64,000 bases of DNA from Ectopseudomonas oleovorans (GTDB lineage Bacteria; Pseudomonadota; Gammaproteobacteria; Pseudomonadales; Pseudomonadaceae), in contig NZ_QASO01000105.1 in the NCBI RefSeq assembly GCF_003052605.1, forward strand, positions 1-64,000, in the 5' to 3' direction. The position numbers were made by a program, and so were the translations under genes. The first letter of the stretch is position 1. The number at the start of each line of letters is the position of its first letter. Positions 16,978 through 26,599 of the stretch are shown here, piece after piece. The notes beneath the pieces were generated by a model. That model did no database searches. It was not told where the DNA came from and saw nothing but the letters and a program-made list of their open reading frames with translations.

Positions 16978-18270
16978 ATGCTGGAAAGACTGTTCCAACT
17001 CAACGCCCACAACACCACGGTGCGCACCGAGGTTCTGGCCGGGGTCACCACTTTCCTGACCATGGCCTACATCCTCTTCGTCAACCCCAACATGCTCGCC
17101 GAGACCGGCATGGATCATGGCGCGGTGTTCGTCGCCACCTGCCTGGCCGCCGCCATCGGCTCGCTGGTGATGGGTCTTTTAGCCAACTACCCGATTGCCC
17201 TGGCGCCGGGCATGGGCCTCAACGCCTTCTTCACCTACACCGTGGTCATGACCATGGGCTACAGCTGGCAGACCGCCCTGGGCGCGGTGTTTCTCTCCGG
17301 CGTAATCTTCTTCCTGCTGTCGATCTTCAGAATCCGCGAGTGGATCATCAACAGCATCCCTCTGGCCCTGCGCGCCGGCATCGCCGCCGGCATCGGCCTG
17401 TTCCTGGCGATCATCGCGCTGAAAAACGCCGGCATCGTGGTCGATCACCCGGCCACTCTCGTCGGCCTGGGCGACATGAGCAAGGGCGGCGCGCTGCTGG
17501 CCTGCCTGGGCTTTTTCGTCATCGCCGCGCTGGCCTATCGCAAGGTCACCGGCGCCGTGATGATCGGCATTCTGCTGGTCACCGGCCTGTCCATCGCACT
17601 CGGCTTGTCCGAACTGCCGGGCGTGGTCTCGATGCCGCCGTCGCTGATGCCGACCCTGCTGCAACTGGATATTGCCGGCGCGCTGGATATCGGCCTGATC
17701 AGCGTGATCTTCGCCTTCCTCTTCGTCGACCTGTTCGACACCTCCGGCACCCTGGTGGGCGTGGCGCAGAAAGCCGACCTGTTGGACAAGGACGGCAAGA
17801 TGCCGCGCCTGGGCCGCGCCCTGCTGGCCGACAGCACCGCGACCATGGCCGGCGCCGCGCTGGGCACCAGCACCACCACCAGCTATATCGAATCCGCCGC
17901 CGGCATCAGTGCCGGTGGGCGTACCGGCCTGACCGCGTGCGTGGTCGCCGCGCTGTTTCTGCTCAGCCTGTTCTTCGCCCCGCTGGCCGGCTCGGTGCCG
18001 GCCTACGCCACCGCCCCGGCGCTGCTGTTCGTCGCCGTACTGATGATGAGCAGCCTGGCGCAGATCGACTGGGACGACCTCACCGTCGCCGCCCCGGTGG
18101 TGGTCGCTGCCCTGGCCATGCCGCTGACCTTCTCCATCGCCAATGGCATCGCCTTCGGTTTCATCGCCTGGACGGCGGTCAAGGTACTGGCTGGCCGCTG
18201 GCGCGAACTGAACCCGGCGATGTGGGTGCTCTCGGCGCTGTTCATCGTCAAGCTGGCCTACTTCGCCTGA
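16978..18270 (+). CDS. NCS2-family guanine/hypoxanthine permease (PbuG-like)
   Basis: 430 residues from the ATG at 16978, preceded by GGGGGAG. It is an AzgA/PbuG-type nucleobase:cation symporter with about 12 to 14 transmembrane segments. APGMGLNAFF at 76-85 and FVDLFDTSGTLVGVA in the second half are the family's substrate and structural motifs. It imports purine bases across the inner membrane; guanine/hypoxanthine against adenine cannot be separated by eye. The gene stands alone between a MITE and a hairpin repeat. Confidence 0.9.
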   Translation: MLERLFQLNAHNTTVRTEVLAGVTTFLTMAYILFVNPNMLAETGMDHGAVFVATCLAAAIGSLVMGLLANYPIALAPGMGLNAFFTYTVVMTMGYSWQTALGAVFLSGVIFFLLSIFRIREWIINSIPLALRAGIAAGIGLFLAIIALKNAGIVVDHPATLVGLGDMSKGGALLACLGFFVIAALAYRKVTGAVMIGILLVTGLSIALGLSELPGVVSMPPSLMPTLLQLDIAGALDIGLISVIFAFLFVDLFDTSGTLVGVAQKADLLDKDGKMPRLGRALLADSTATMAGAALGTSTTTSYIESAAGISAGGRTGLTACVVAALFLLSLFFAPLAGSVPAYATAPALLFVAVLMMSSLAQIDWDDLTVAAPVVVAALAMPLTFSIANGIAFGFIAWTAVKVLAGRWRELNPAMWVLSALFIVKLAYFA

Positions 18271-18280
18271 TCAACCCGCC

Positions 18281-18310
18281 TGATCGTTCCCACGCTCCGC
18301 GTGGGAACGC
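18281..18310. repeat. perfect 11-bp hairpin repeat (GATCGTTCCCACGC family)
   Basis: CGTTCCCACGC at 18285-18295 pairs perfectly with GCGTGGGAACG at 18299-18309 around a TCC loop. This palindrome family is common between genes in many proteobacteria. It lies 11 bp past the permease stop and could act as a transcript end, though no T run follows. Confidence 0.7.
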
Positions 18311-18392
18311 CTCCCCGGACGCTCCGCGTCCCGCACACCAATCATCGCCAGCCGGGCACGGCAGCATCGCCTCCGCTACATTAGCTCGCCGT

Positions 18393-18413
18393 TGATCGTT
18401 CCCACGCTCCGCG
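18393..18413. repeat. half copy of the same hairpin repeat
   Basis: TGATCGTTCCCACGCTCCGC recurs here, but the right arm is replaced, so no hairpin can form. It looks like a decayed or recombined copy of the element at 18281. Confidence 0.6.
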
Positions 18414-18502
18414 TCCAGCGCCACCAATGATCGACGACAACGGCACGCCGGCAACGGAATCGCTACAATGGCGCCCCGTTTTCCTGCCCGCATGAGTGAC
18501 CG

Positions 18503-19591
18503 ATGAGCCGCCCCGCATTCGACCCTGCCACCTACGACGCCCAACTCGCAGAGAAGAAGGCCCGCCTGGTCGAACTGCTGGCGCCCTTCGCCGCGCCGGA
18601 GCCCGAGGTATTCGACTCGCCACGCGAGCATTACCGCATGCGCGCCGAGTTTCGCCTGTGGCGTGAGGACGGCCAGCGTCACTACGCCATGTTCGCCCCA
18701 GGCGACAAACACACACCGATCCTGCTCGACGATTTTCCCATTGCCAGCCTGCGCATCAACGAACTGATGCCGCACCTGCGCGCCGCCTGGCAGGCCAGCG
18801 AAGCGCTGTCGTTCAAGCTGTTCCAGGTAGAGTTCCTTACCACCCTGGCCGGTGATGCGCTGATCACCCTGGCCTACCACCGCCCGCTGGACGAGGCCTG
18901 GCAAGCCGAGGCGGAAAAGCTGGCCGCCGAACTGAACGTCAGCCTGGTCGGCCGCTCCCGCGGTCAGCGCCTGGTGATCGGTCGCGACTATGTGGAAGAA
19001 GAACTGACCGTAGCCGGGCGCAGCTTCCGCTATCGCCAGCCGGAAGGCGCCTTCACCCAGCCCAACGGCCGGGTCTGCGAGAAGATGCTGAACTGGGCCC
19101 ATGACGCCCTCGGCGAGCGCGACGACGACCTGCTGGAGCTGTACTGCGGCAACGGCAACTTCACCCTGCCGCTGGCCACCCGAGTTCGCAAGGCCCTGGC
19201 CACCGAGATCAGCAAGACCTCGGTGAATGCCGCCCTGGCCAACCTGGCTGACAACGGCGTGGATAACGTCGAGTTGGTGCGCCTCTCCGCCGAGGAGCTG
19301 ACCCAGGCGCTGAACGAGGTGCGCCCGTTCCGCCGCCTGGCCGGCATTGACCTGAAGAGCTATGCGTTCGGCAGCGTCTTCGTCGACCCACCGCGCGCCG
19401 GCATGGACCCGGACACCTGCGAGCTGACTCGCCGTTTCGAGCGCATCCTGTACATCTCCTGCAACCCGGAGACCCTGGCCGCCAACATCGCCCAACTGAG
19501 CGACACCCACAAGGTGACGCGCAGCGCGCTGTTCGACCAGTTCCCCTACACCCACCATATGGAAGCGGGTGTGCTGCTGGAGCGGCGCTGA
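18503..19591 (+). CDS. trmA: tRNA (uracil-5-)-methyltransferase TrmA
   Basis: 362 residues, the usual TrmA length. SAM-binding [15 protein letters not shown] lies near 213, the DPPRAGMD motif near 294, and the catalytic nucleophile C320 in [13 protein letters not shown]. The enzyme makes 5-methyluridine at position 54 of tRNA (T loop). The N-terminal [13 protein letters not shown] and [11 protein letters not shown] match gammaproteobacterial TrmA. It converges with the DUF4345 gene. Confidence 0.96.
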   Translation: MSRPAFDPATYDAQLAEKKARLVELLAPFAAPEPEVFDSPREHYRMRAEFRLWREDGQRHYAMFAPGDKHTPILLDDFPIASLRINELMPHLRAAWQASEALSFKLFQVEFLTTLAGDALITLAYHRPLDEAWQAEAEKLAAELNVSLVGRSRGQRLVIGRDYVEEELTVAGRSFRYRQPEGAFTQPNGRVCEKMLNWAHDALGERDDDLLELYCGNGNFTLPLATRVRKALATEISKTSVNAALANLADNGVDNVELVRLSAEELTQALNEVRPFRRLAGIDLKSYAFGSVFVDPPRAGMDPDTCELTRRFERILYISCNPETLAANIAQLSDTHKVTRSALFDQFPYTHHMEAGVLLERR

Positions 19592-19636
19592 ACCGCTCCT
19601 CGTAGCCCGGTGCAATCCGGGGTTTGCCTGCTCGGC

Positions 19637-20020
19637 TCAGCGTGACAAGCCGCGCAACGCCCACCAGGCCAGCCCGGCCGACACCACTTCGAGCAGCAGT
19701 GCGTAGAGGTTGAAGGTCTGCTGTCCGCCGCCGTCCAGCCACAGCCCGGCAATGCGCGCCAGCGCCAGCGAGCTATACAGCAGCACCAGCAAAAACAACG
19801 CCGGGCGCAGCAAATCCATACGCAGCAGCGCCATCGCCAGATATGCCGCCAGGCCCAGTTGCAGGCCGCCGTAATAGGCGCGCACTTCGGTCACCGCCGC
19901 ATTAGCCATCAGCAACGCGCCGCTGAAGCTGGCCATTTCCTCGGGACGAATGAAGTAGGCCAGCCCCAACACGAGCAAGGCAGCGATCTGGATCGACAGG
20001 ACGATTCGGGCGAACAGCAT
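19637..20020 (-). CDS. DUF4345-type small membrane protein
   Basis: The start at 20020 gives 127 residues with four hydrophobic segments: 2-20, about 40-60, 72-92 and 103-122. RPEEMASFSGALL and RAYYGGLQLGLA match the DUF4345 pattern. Function unknown; an inner-membrane location is certain from hydropathy. The frame continues upstream to 20089, but those residues do not look native and overlap the divergent region. A weak ribosome site makes the exact start uncertain. Confidence 0.7.
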   Translation of the reverse strand: MLFARIVLSIQIAALLVLGLAYFIRPEEMASFSGALLMANAAVTEVRAYYGGLQLGLAAYLAMALLRMDLLRPALFLLVLLYSSLALARIAGLWLDGGGQQTFNLYALLLEVVSAGLAWWALRGLSR

Positions 20021-20151
20021 GGGCGGGTTCCAGACAATGAGTGGCCACCGCCAGCATAGGCCGCCACTGGTCGCGACGCATAGTCGCAATGGCTTGGGCA
20101 GCGTCCGCCGTGGCGCTATGCTGGGCGCTCTCGTTCATCCGGAGTCCAGTC

Positions 20152-20586
20152 ATGCGTCGTTCCCTGCTCGCCCTCTGTCTCTTCACCAGCCTGGCCCACG
20201 CCAGCGAGCCACTGACCATCGATGTACATCGCGATGCCAACTGCGGTTGCTGCAAGGCCTGGATCGACCATCTGCAGGACAATGGCTTCACCGTCAATGA
20301 CCATGTCGAGGCCGACATGAGTGCACTCAAGCAGCGACTCGGCGTGCCGCCGCGCCTGGCTTCCTGTCACACCGGCGTGATCGACGGCAAGTTCGTCGAG
20401 GGCCATGTACCGGCCGCAGATATTCTCAAACTGCGTGAGCGCGTGGACCTGATCGGCGCTGCCGTACCCGGCATGCCCGTGGGCTCGCCTGGTATGGAGT
20501 ATGGCGACCGTGTCGATGCCTATCAGGTCATCGGCCTGGATCGCGAGCGCAAGGATCAGTTGCTCAGTGACTACCCGGCCAACTGA
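20152..20586 (+). CDS. DUF411 periplasmic metal-binding protein
   Basis: 144 residues with a signal peptide (MRRSLLALCLFTSLAHA) and a thioredoxin-like DUF411 fold. The CGCC motif at 31-34 and downstream SCHTGVIDGKFVEGHVPAADI are hallmarks. DUF411 proteins often accompany copper-resistance genes and are thought to bind copper in the periplasm. Here the neighbours are not metal genes; the copper group lies 6 kb away. The ATG at 20152 follows CGGAG. Confidence 0.87.
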   Translation: MRRSLLALCLFTSLAHASEPLTIDVHRDANCGCCKAWIDHLQDNGFTVNDHVEADMSALKQRLGVPPRLASCHTGVIDGKFVEGHVPAADILKLRERVDLIGAAVPGMPVGSPGMEYGDRVDAYQVIGLDRERKDQLLSDYPAN

Positions 20587-20639
20587 GTCGGGCACGGGCG
20601 CAGCTACACTGCAGCGATCAGCAACCAGGGAGTGCCGCC

Positions 20640-21500
20640 ATGCGCTGGCAACGCGGTAGACGCAGTGACAACGTGGTGGATGCGCGCGGCCGTTCCGGCA
20701 GGCGCCTCGGTGGCGGCCTGAGCCTCGGCGGGGTGGCGGTGATCGTCATCGTCGGCCTGCTAATGGGCCAGGACCCGCTGCAGATTCTTGGTCAGATCGC
20801 CGGCCAGGCCACCCAGCCGCAGGTTACCCAGACGCAGAGCGCGCCAGCGGCGAACGACGAGCAGAGCGAGTTCGTCCGCGCCATCCTCGGCGATACCGAA
20901 GACACCTGGCGCGAGCTGTTTCAGCAGGCTGGCCAGCAGTATCGCGATCCGCAACTGGTGCTGTTCTCCGGCGGCGTCAATTCCGCCTGCGGTTTCGCCA
21001 GCTCGGCAGTTGGCCCCTTCTACTGCCCTGGCGATCAGCGCGTGTATCTGGACATGGCGTTTTTCCGCGAGATGGAGCAACGCTTCTCCGCTGCCGGCGA
21101 CTTCGCCCAGGCCTATGTGATTGCCCATGAAGTCGGCCATCACGTACAGACCCAGTTGGGTGTCTCGGCCAAGGTCAACGCGGCGCGCCAGCGCGGTGAA
21201 CGCGTCGAGGGCGACGGCGGCCTGCTGGTACGCCAGGAACTGCAGGCCGACTGCCTGGCCGGGGTCTGGGCGCATCACGCGCAACGCCGGCATGACTGGC
21301 TGGAGGCTGGCGACCTGGAAGAAGCCCTCAACGCGGCCAGCGCCATCGGTGATGACCGCCTGCAGAAGCAGTTGCGCGGTCAGGTGGTGCCGGATGCCTT
21401 CACCCATGGCACCTCGCAGCAGCGCGTACGCTGGTTCAGCACTGGTTTCGCGAGTGGTCAGCCGGGGCGTTGCGACACATTCAAGGCGGCGCGCCTGTAA
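20640..21500 (+). CDS. neutral zinc metallopeptidase, YpfJ family
   Basis: 286 residues with a short cytoplasmic Arg-rich N-terminus, one transmembrane segment (about 30-45) and a zincin domain. The zinc motif HEVGHH is at 163-168, and the third ligand is likely in the QELQADCLAGVWAHH stretch. The N-terminal MRWQRGRRSDNVVDARG is typical of YpfJ/KPN_02809 proteins. The substrate is unknown. It has its own ribosome site (CAGGGAG) and converges on the MFS gene. Confidence 0.88.
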   Translation: MRWQRGRRSDNVVDARGRSGRRLGGGLSLGGVAVIVIVGLLMGQDPLQILGQIAGQATQPQVTQTQSAPAANDEQSEFVRAILGDTEDTWRELFQQAGQQYRDPQLVLFSGGVNSACGFASSAVGPFYCPGDQRVYLDMAFFREMEQRFSAAGDFAQAYVIAHEVGHHVQTQLGVSAKVNAARQRGERVEGDGGLLVRQELQADCLAGVWAHHAQRRHDWLEAGDLEEALNAASAIGDDRLQKQLRGQVVPDAFTHGTSQQRVRWFSTGFASGQPGRCDTFKAARL

Positions 21501-21509
21501 CACGCCGGC

Positions 21510-22679
21510 TCACACCACGAAGCGCTTGCTCCACCAGGCAAAGCCGCAGGCGGCAGCGCCGCACAGGGCAATCACCAGCGCCATGGGCATGGCCGAGCCA
21601 TCGTGTAGGAAGGCCACCAGCGCCGATGCGCTGGCCGCCACGCTGAACTGCATACTACCCAGCAACCCGGAAGCGCTGCCGGCATGCCGGCCCTGCCCGG
21701 CCATGGCGCAAGCCGTGGCATTGGGCAACACGCAACCGAGGCTGGCGACGCAGATGAACAGCGGAATCAGCAGCGGCCACAGCTGCGCCGGTTGCCACAG
21801 CGCCAGCACCAGCAGACACAGGCCACAGGCCAGGTATACCAGCACCATGCGCCGCAGCCACCGCGCCGGGCCGCCGCGCAGCACCAGACGCGCATTGACC
21901 TGCGCCATGATCACGAAGCCTGCCGCGTTGCTGCCGAACAGCCAGCCATAGTGCTCGGCCGGCACACCGTACAACTCGATAAACACGAAGGGCGAGCCGG
22001 CGATGTAGGCGAACATGCCCGCCATCGCCACACCGCCGGCCAGGCTGTAGCCCATGAACGGCGCATTGCCCAGCAAAGCGCGGTACTGGCCGAAGGCGCC
22101 GCTCAGCGGCGCCGGCTGCAGATGCTGCGGACGGGTCTCCGGCAGCCCGAACATCACGACCAGCAGGCACAGGCCGGAGAAAATCGCCAGGCTATGGAAG
22201 ATCCACGGCCAGCCCAGCGTACTGAGCAGCAGCCCGCCCCCCAGAGGCGCGAGAATCGGCGCCAGGCCCATCACCAGCACCAGCTGCGAGAACACCTTGG
22301 CCGAAGCCAGTGGATCGCACAGGTCGCGCACCACCGCACGGGTGATCACCATCCCGGCGCAGCCGCCGAGGGCCTGGACGAAGCGTGCCGTCACCAGCCA
22401 TTCCAGGTTCGGCGCCAGGGCACAAGCCAGCGATGCCAGGGTGAACAATGCCACCCCGACCAGCAGTGGCACGCGGCGACCGAAACGATCCGCCAACGGT
22501 CCGTAGAACAGCTGGCCAATGGCGATGCCGACGAAATATGCCGCCAGCGACAGCTGAATATGTTCGACGTCGGTGCCGAACTGCTGGGCCAGTGTGGGGA
22601 AACTTGGCAGGTAGAAATCGATGGCCAAAGGGCCAAAGGCACACAGCGCGCCCAGGATCAGCAGGGTTCGCAGGTTCAT
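21510..22679 (-). CDS. multidrug efflux MFS transporter, Bcr/CflA family
   Basis: 389 residues with 12 expected transmembrane helices. The FGPLAIDFYLPSFPTLAQQF start is characteristic of Bcr/CflA (DHA1) proteins. Motif A is GPLADRFGRRVPLLVG near residue 62, and ALGGCAGMVITRAVVRDL near 106 is the DHA motif C-like region. It exports drugs or small metabolites using the proton gradient; substrates are not predictable. It lies head to tail with the damaged RND operon on the same strand, but with a 90-bp gap. Confidence 0.92.
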   Translation of the reverse strand: MNLRTLLILGALCAFGPLAIDFYLPSFPTLAQQFGTDVEHIQLSLAAYFVGIAIGQLFYGPLADRFGRRVPLLVGVALFTLASLACALAPNLEWLVTARFVQALGGCAGMVITRAVVRDLCDPLASAKVFSQLVLVMGLAPILAPLGGGLLLSTLGWPWIFHSLAIFSGLCLLVVMFGLPETRPQHLQPAPLSGAFGQYRALLGNAPFMGYSLAGGVAMAGMFAYIAGSPFVFIELYGVPAEHYGWLFGSNAAGFVIMAQVNARLVLRGGPARWLRRMVLVYLACGLCLLVLALWQPAQLWPLLIPLFICVASLGCVLPNATACAMAGQGRHAGSASGLLGSMQFSVAASASALVAFLHDGSAMPMALVIALCGAAACGFAWWSKRFVV

Positions 22680-22769
22680 GAATAATCCGCAAAATTGTTA
22701 GCCGGCTAATCATCTCACCGACCAGGCCGCAGATGAAAGCGCGGATCGCCGAACGACGCTTCGCGCTTA

Positions 22770-24390
22770 TCAATGTGGCGGCTGTGCTTCCCTGGCCTTG
22801 CCGCGCTGACTCACCCGCTGCGCCACCGACTCCACCAACAGGTAGAACATCGGGATGAGGAAAGTGGCCAGCAGCGTGGCCGCGAGCATGCCGCCGATCA
22901 CCCCGGTGCCGATGGAGTGGCGACTGGCCGAGCCCGCTCCGGAGCTGATGGCCAGCGGCACGCAACCGAGAATGAACGCCAGCGAAGTCATCACGATGGG
23001 GCGGAAACGCAGCTTGGCCGCCTCCAGTGCCGAGTCGAAGATGCCCTTGCCTTCGGCGCGTAGCAGCACGGCGAACTCGACGATAAGGATGGCGTTCTTC
23101 GCCGCCAGACCGATCAGGGTGACCAGGCCGACCTGGAAGTACACGTCGTTCTGAATGCCGCGCAGCCACACCGCGAGAATCGCCCCGAACACCGCAAACG
23201 GCACGGCGGTGACCACCGCCAGTGGCAGCGTCCAGCGCTCGTACTGCGCGGCGAGAATCAGGAAGACCAGAATCAGGCCGAAGACGAACGCCTGGGTGCC
23301 CGAACCCTGAGTCGCCAGTTCCTGGTAGGCCGAGCCGATCCAGCCCAGGCTGTAGTCCTCACCCAATACCTCATCGGCCACTTCCTGCATCGCCGCCAAC
23401 GCCTGCCCGGAGCTGTAACCCGGCGCCGGGCCACCAAGGACCTTGGCCGAGGGATAGACGTTGAAACGGTCGTAGGAATCCGGCCCGAGGATGCGCCGCA
23501 CCCGCAGCAGGGTCGACAGCGGCACCAGATCACCACTGCTGGAGCGTACGTAGACCTGGCCGAGATCTTCCGGCTTGCGGCGGAACTCCGATTCCGACTG
23601 CAGGCTGACCTGCCAGGTACGTCCGTAAAGGGTGAAATCGTTGACGTAATAACTGCCGAAGGTGGCCTGCATCGCGGTGAACACATCGCTGACGCTGACG
23701 CCCAGTGCGCGCGTCTTGGTGCGATCCAGATCGATGTAGTACTGCGGCACGTTGGCGCTGAAGGTTGCTCTGAATGCCGGCCAGCTCCGGTCGCTTGCTG
23801 GCGGCCTCGACGAAGGCCTGGACCTTCTCGCCGAGCTGCTCGACGCTGCCACCGGAACGATCCTGAATGAAGGACTCGAAGCCACCGGTGGTGCTCATAC
23901 CGGTGATCGGCGGCGGGTTGAACGACAACACCAGGCCATCCTTCTGCGCAGCGCCCATGCCCATGAACTCGCGCGTATGATTGCGTGCATCGAGCTCGGG
24001 CGTGGTGCGCTCGCTCCAGTCCTTGAGCGGCACGAAGGACACCCCGGCGTTGCTGCGCACGCCGAAGGTGAGCACGTCGAAACCGGCGAAGGTCACCACA
24101 TCTTCGACTGCCGGATGCTCCATCAGCTGCTGACTCACCGCCCCACTCAGCGCCTCGGTGCGATTGAGCGAAGCGGCCGGCGGCAGGTAGTAGATCGCCT
24201 GCTCCAGCGGCGCCGCCACAGTTTCAGCGATGACCTGCGAACTGGCGCCAGGGTAAGCGGCGCTCACCGACACCTGCGGCGGCAGGATTTCCGGGTACTG
24301 GGCAATGGGCAACGCGCGCATCGCCGCCAGGCCGGCGAGCACGATGACGATGGCGAATACCGGACGGTCGATGAAGAAACGCGAGATCAT
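22770..24390 (-). pseudogene. RND efflux pump inner-membrane subunit, internally deleted and frameshifted
   Basis: The 5' part from the ATG at 24390 begins MISRFFIDRPVFAIVIV and is normal for 66 residues, to AAPLEQAI. There it jumps directly to YYLPPAASLNRT, which in AcrB/MexF proteins lies in the second periplasmic half. Roughly 490 residues are missing, including TM2-TM6 with the proton-relay helix. A second lesion near 23765 is one extra base (AGCAACC for AGCACC) that breaks the frame between PELAGIQ and TFSANVPQ. Downstream sequence is otherwise intact to the C-terminus at 22770. The product cannot be a working pump. Confidence 0.88.
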
Positions 24391-24395
24391 GGTCG

Positions 24396-25539
24396 TTACT
24401 CCTGCGCCGTGCTGGCTGGCGTGACTGCCTTCGCCTCCTCGACCTGCACCGGGCTGTCCGGTCGCACCTTGGCCAGACCGTCGACTATCACCCGCTCACC
24501 ATCGCTGACGCCGGCCAGAATCACCCAGCGCCCACCGACCGTATCGCCCGTGGTGACCTGGCGCATGCGCGCGACGCTCTGCTCGTCCACCACATAGACG
24601 AAGGTGCCACGCGGCCCCTGAGCGACGGCGCGCTCCGGTACGGTGATGGCGTTGGGACGGGTCAGGCCCTTGACCTGCACCCGCACGAACTGCCCGGGCA
24701 GCAGCTTCTGCTCGGGGTTCGGCATCACGCCACGGGCGCTGACCGTGCCGGTACCGCGGTCGATCAGGCTGTCGGTGAAGTCCACTTCGCCCGCTGTTGG
24801 ATAGGCCGAGCCGTCACCGAAATACACCTCCACGCTGAGTTTGCCGATGCTCGGTGGCACCAGGCTGCCTTCGGACAATTCGCGGCCCAGGCGCTCGGCC
24901 TCGGCGTCCGGGTAGGCGAAGTTGACGAAGATCGGGTCGAGCTGGGTGATCTGCGTCAGCAGGCTGGCACTGGGGTCGCCAGCGACGATCAGGCTGCCTT
25001 CGGAGACGCTTTCCTTGCTGGTGATGCCAGTGATCGGCGCCTTGACTGTGGTGTAGTCGAGGTCGATCTGGCGCGACTGCACCTCGGCCTGGGCCGCCTC
25101 GATATTGGCCTTGCTCTGTTCGAAGTTGGAGATGGCGTTGTCCAGCTCACTCTCGCTGGCGAAGCCCTTCTTCTGCTGTTCACGGATGCGTTTGAGGTCA
25201 CGATCGGTCTGGCGAAAACGCGCCTGTTCCTGCGCCAGGGCACCTTTGGCACGGGCCAGGGCGGCCTCGTAAGGACGTGGATCGATGCGAAACAGCACCT
25301 GACCCTTCTGTACCCGACTACCCTCCTGATAGGTGCGCTCCTGCAGGATGCCGCCGACCTGGGCCCGAACCTGCACCTCGCGGTAACCGGCAGTTCGCGC
25401 TGGATATTCCAGCACGATGGGCAGTTCGTCGGCCTTGATCTGCTCGACCGTGACCGCTGTCGGTGGCGCATCGGCGGCCTGGATGCTCTGGGCTAGCAGG
25501 GCCAGGCTGAAGGGCAGGCAGAAACCGACCAGACGTCAT
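24396..25539 (-). pseudogene. RND periplasmic adaptor (membrane fusion protein), frameshifted at codon 2
   Basis: The expected ATG at 25539 has a good AAGGAGAGGA site. Reading from it gives a 73-residue nonsense frame, because one extra base at 25536 follows the ATG. Removing it restores MRLVGFC, a signal peptide and the full HlyD-type adaptor. The barrel-sandwich and coiled-coil region (VRAQVGGILQERTYQEGSRV, then the helical hairpin) is intact, as are the beta-barrel and C-terminal VVDEQSVARMRQV. A GTG at 25415 could start a leaderless 339-residue product. It sits 5 bp before the pump gene. No outer-membrane factor follows. Confidence 0.75.
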
Positions 25540-25656
25540 TCCTCTCCTTGGCTAGACGCGGGGCAGAAGCAGGACAACCAAGCCCGCCACCAGCAGGCGG
25601 GGCAAAATCGGTAAACTCGGCACAATCTGAGCCTAGTTCCAATTAACCGGATCGCC
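25540..25656. promoter_or_regulatory. divergent promoter region between tetR-type regulator and RND operon
   Basis: 117 bp between the divergent starts, which by analogy with other TetR-RND pairs should contain the operator. AT-rich sequence near 25605-25655 could hold the regulator promoter. I could not assign a convincing palindromic operator by eye. Confidence 0.4.
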
Positions 25657-26277
25657 ATGCGTAGAACCAAAGAAGATGCGGAGAAAACCCGCTGCGCCAT
25701 CCTCGCTGCTGCGGAACAGTTGTTCCTCGAGCGTGGGGTCGCCCATACCAGCCTCGAGCAGATCGCCCGGCATGCCGGGGTTACGCGCGGTGCGGTTTAT
25801 TGGCACTTCCAGAACAAGGCCCACCTGTTCCACGAAATGCTCAACCAGGTACGCCTGCCGCTGGAGCCGCTGGCCCAGCAACTGGCGGCGGTCGATGGCC
25901 TGTCATCGCTGCAGCTGCTGCGCGATCTGTGCATAGAGGCCATGGCCAATCTGGTGCTCGACGAGCAACGCCGGCGCATCCTCACCGTACTACTGCGGCG
26001 CTGCGAGTTCACCGAGGAGCTGCGCGAGGCCGAGGAGCGTCACGAGACCTTCGTCAATCAGTTCATTGACCTGTGCGAACAGCAGTTCGCCTTGCCGGCT
26101 GTGCAACCATACCTGCAGCCAGGCATCACCCCGCGCCTGGCCTCGCGCACGCTGCACGCGCTACTCGTCGGCCTGTTCAGTGACTGGCTGCGAGACCCCA
26201 ACCTGTTCGATGCCCAGACCGATACCCCGACGATGATCGACAGCTGCTTTCGCGGCCTGCTGCGGCAGTGGCCTTAG
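25657..26277 (+). CDS. TetR/AcrR-family regulator of the adjacent RND operon
   Basis: 206 residues. The N-terminal helix-turn-helix (TSLEQIARHAGVTRGAVYWHFQNKAHLF, residues 32-59) is very close to AcrR/TtgR repressors, as are the MRRTKEDAEKTRCAIL start and RRRILTVLLRRCEF in the ligand domain. It most likely represses the divergent efflux genes and is released by drugs. It appears intact although its target operon is broken, so it may still act elsewhere or be on the way to loss. Confidence 0.9.
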   Translation: MRRTKEDAEKTRCAILAAAEQLFLERGVAHTSLEQIARHAGVTRGAVYWHFQNKAHLFHEMLNQVRLPLEPLAQQLAAVDGLSSLQLLRDLCIEAMANLVLDEQRRRILTVLLRRCEFTEELREAEERHETFVNQFIDLCEQQFALPAVQPYLQPGITPRLASRTLHALLVGLFSDWLRDPNLFDAQTDTPTMIDSCFRGLLRQWP

Positions 26278-26289
26278 CAGGCCCGAGCT

Positions 26290-26487
26290 CTACGCGGGGG
26301 CAACCTCGTAGCCCTCTTCGCGAATGGCGGCCTGTATCTGCGCAGCATCCAGGTTGCCCTCCACTCGTACCAGCCCCCCAGCCAGATCCACTTCGACTTT
26401 GGCCGTCTGCTCCAGCGCCTGGATCGCCTGGGTAATGGCACGCACGCAATGACCGCATGACATTCCGCTAACCTTGAATTGTTGCAT
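26290..26487 (-). CDS. CopZ-like copper chaperone (HMA domain)
   Basis: 65 residues forming one heavy-metal-associated domain, with the metal site MSCGHC (C11, C14) and the usual beta-alpha-beta pattern through GYEVAPA. Such chaperones carry Cu(I) in the cytoplasm to CopA or to CueR. A CueR operator lies about 40 bp upstream, reading toward this gene, which supports copper induction. It is divergent from the secreted protein gene. Confidence 0.9.
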   Translation of the reverse strand: MQQFKVSGMSCGHCVRAITQAIQALEQTAKVEVDLAGGLVRVEGNLDAAQIQAAIREEGYEVAPA

Positions 26488-26527
26488 TGCTGACTCCTTG
26501 AATCAGTGGTCGATGGGTGTAGTCTCA

Positions 26528-26548
26528 ACCTTGCCACAATGGCAAGGT
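26528..26548 (-). promoter_or_regulatory. CueR operator of the copper chaperone gene
   Basis: A perfect dyad ACCTTGCCA-3-TGGCAAGGT. On the reverse strand TTGACC stands as -35, and the dyad occupies a long (19-20 bp) spacer, as in MerR-family promoters. A second related box precedes copA. Confidence 0.85.
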
Positions 26549-26599
26549 CAAGCCCTTGCTTCATGTCACCCGCGCCGTTTTCTGCATGAGGACCTTGCC

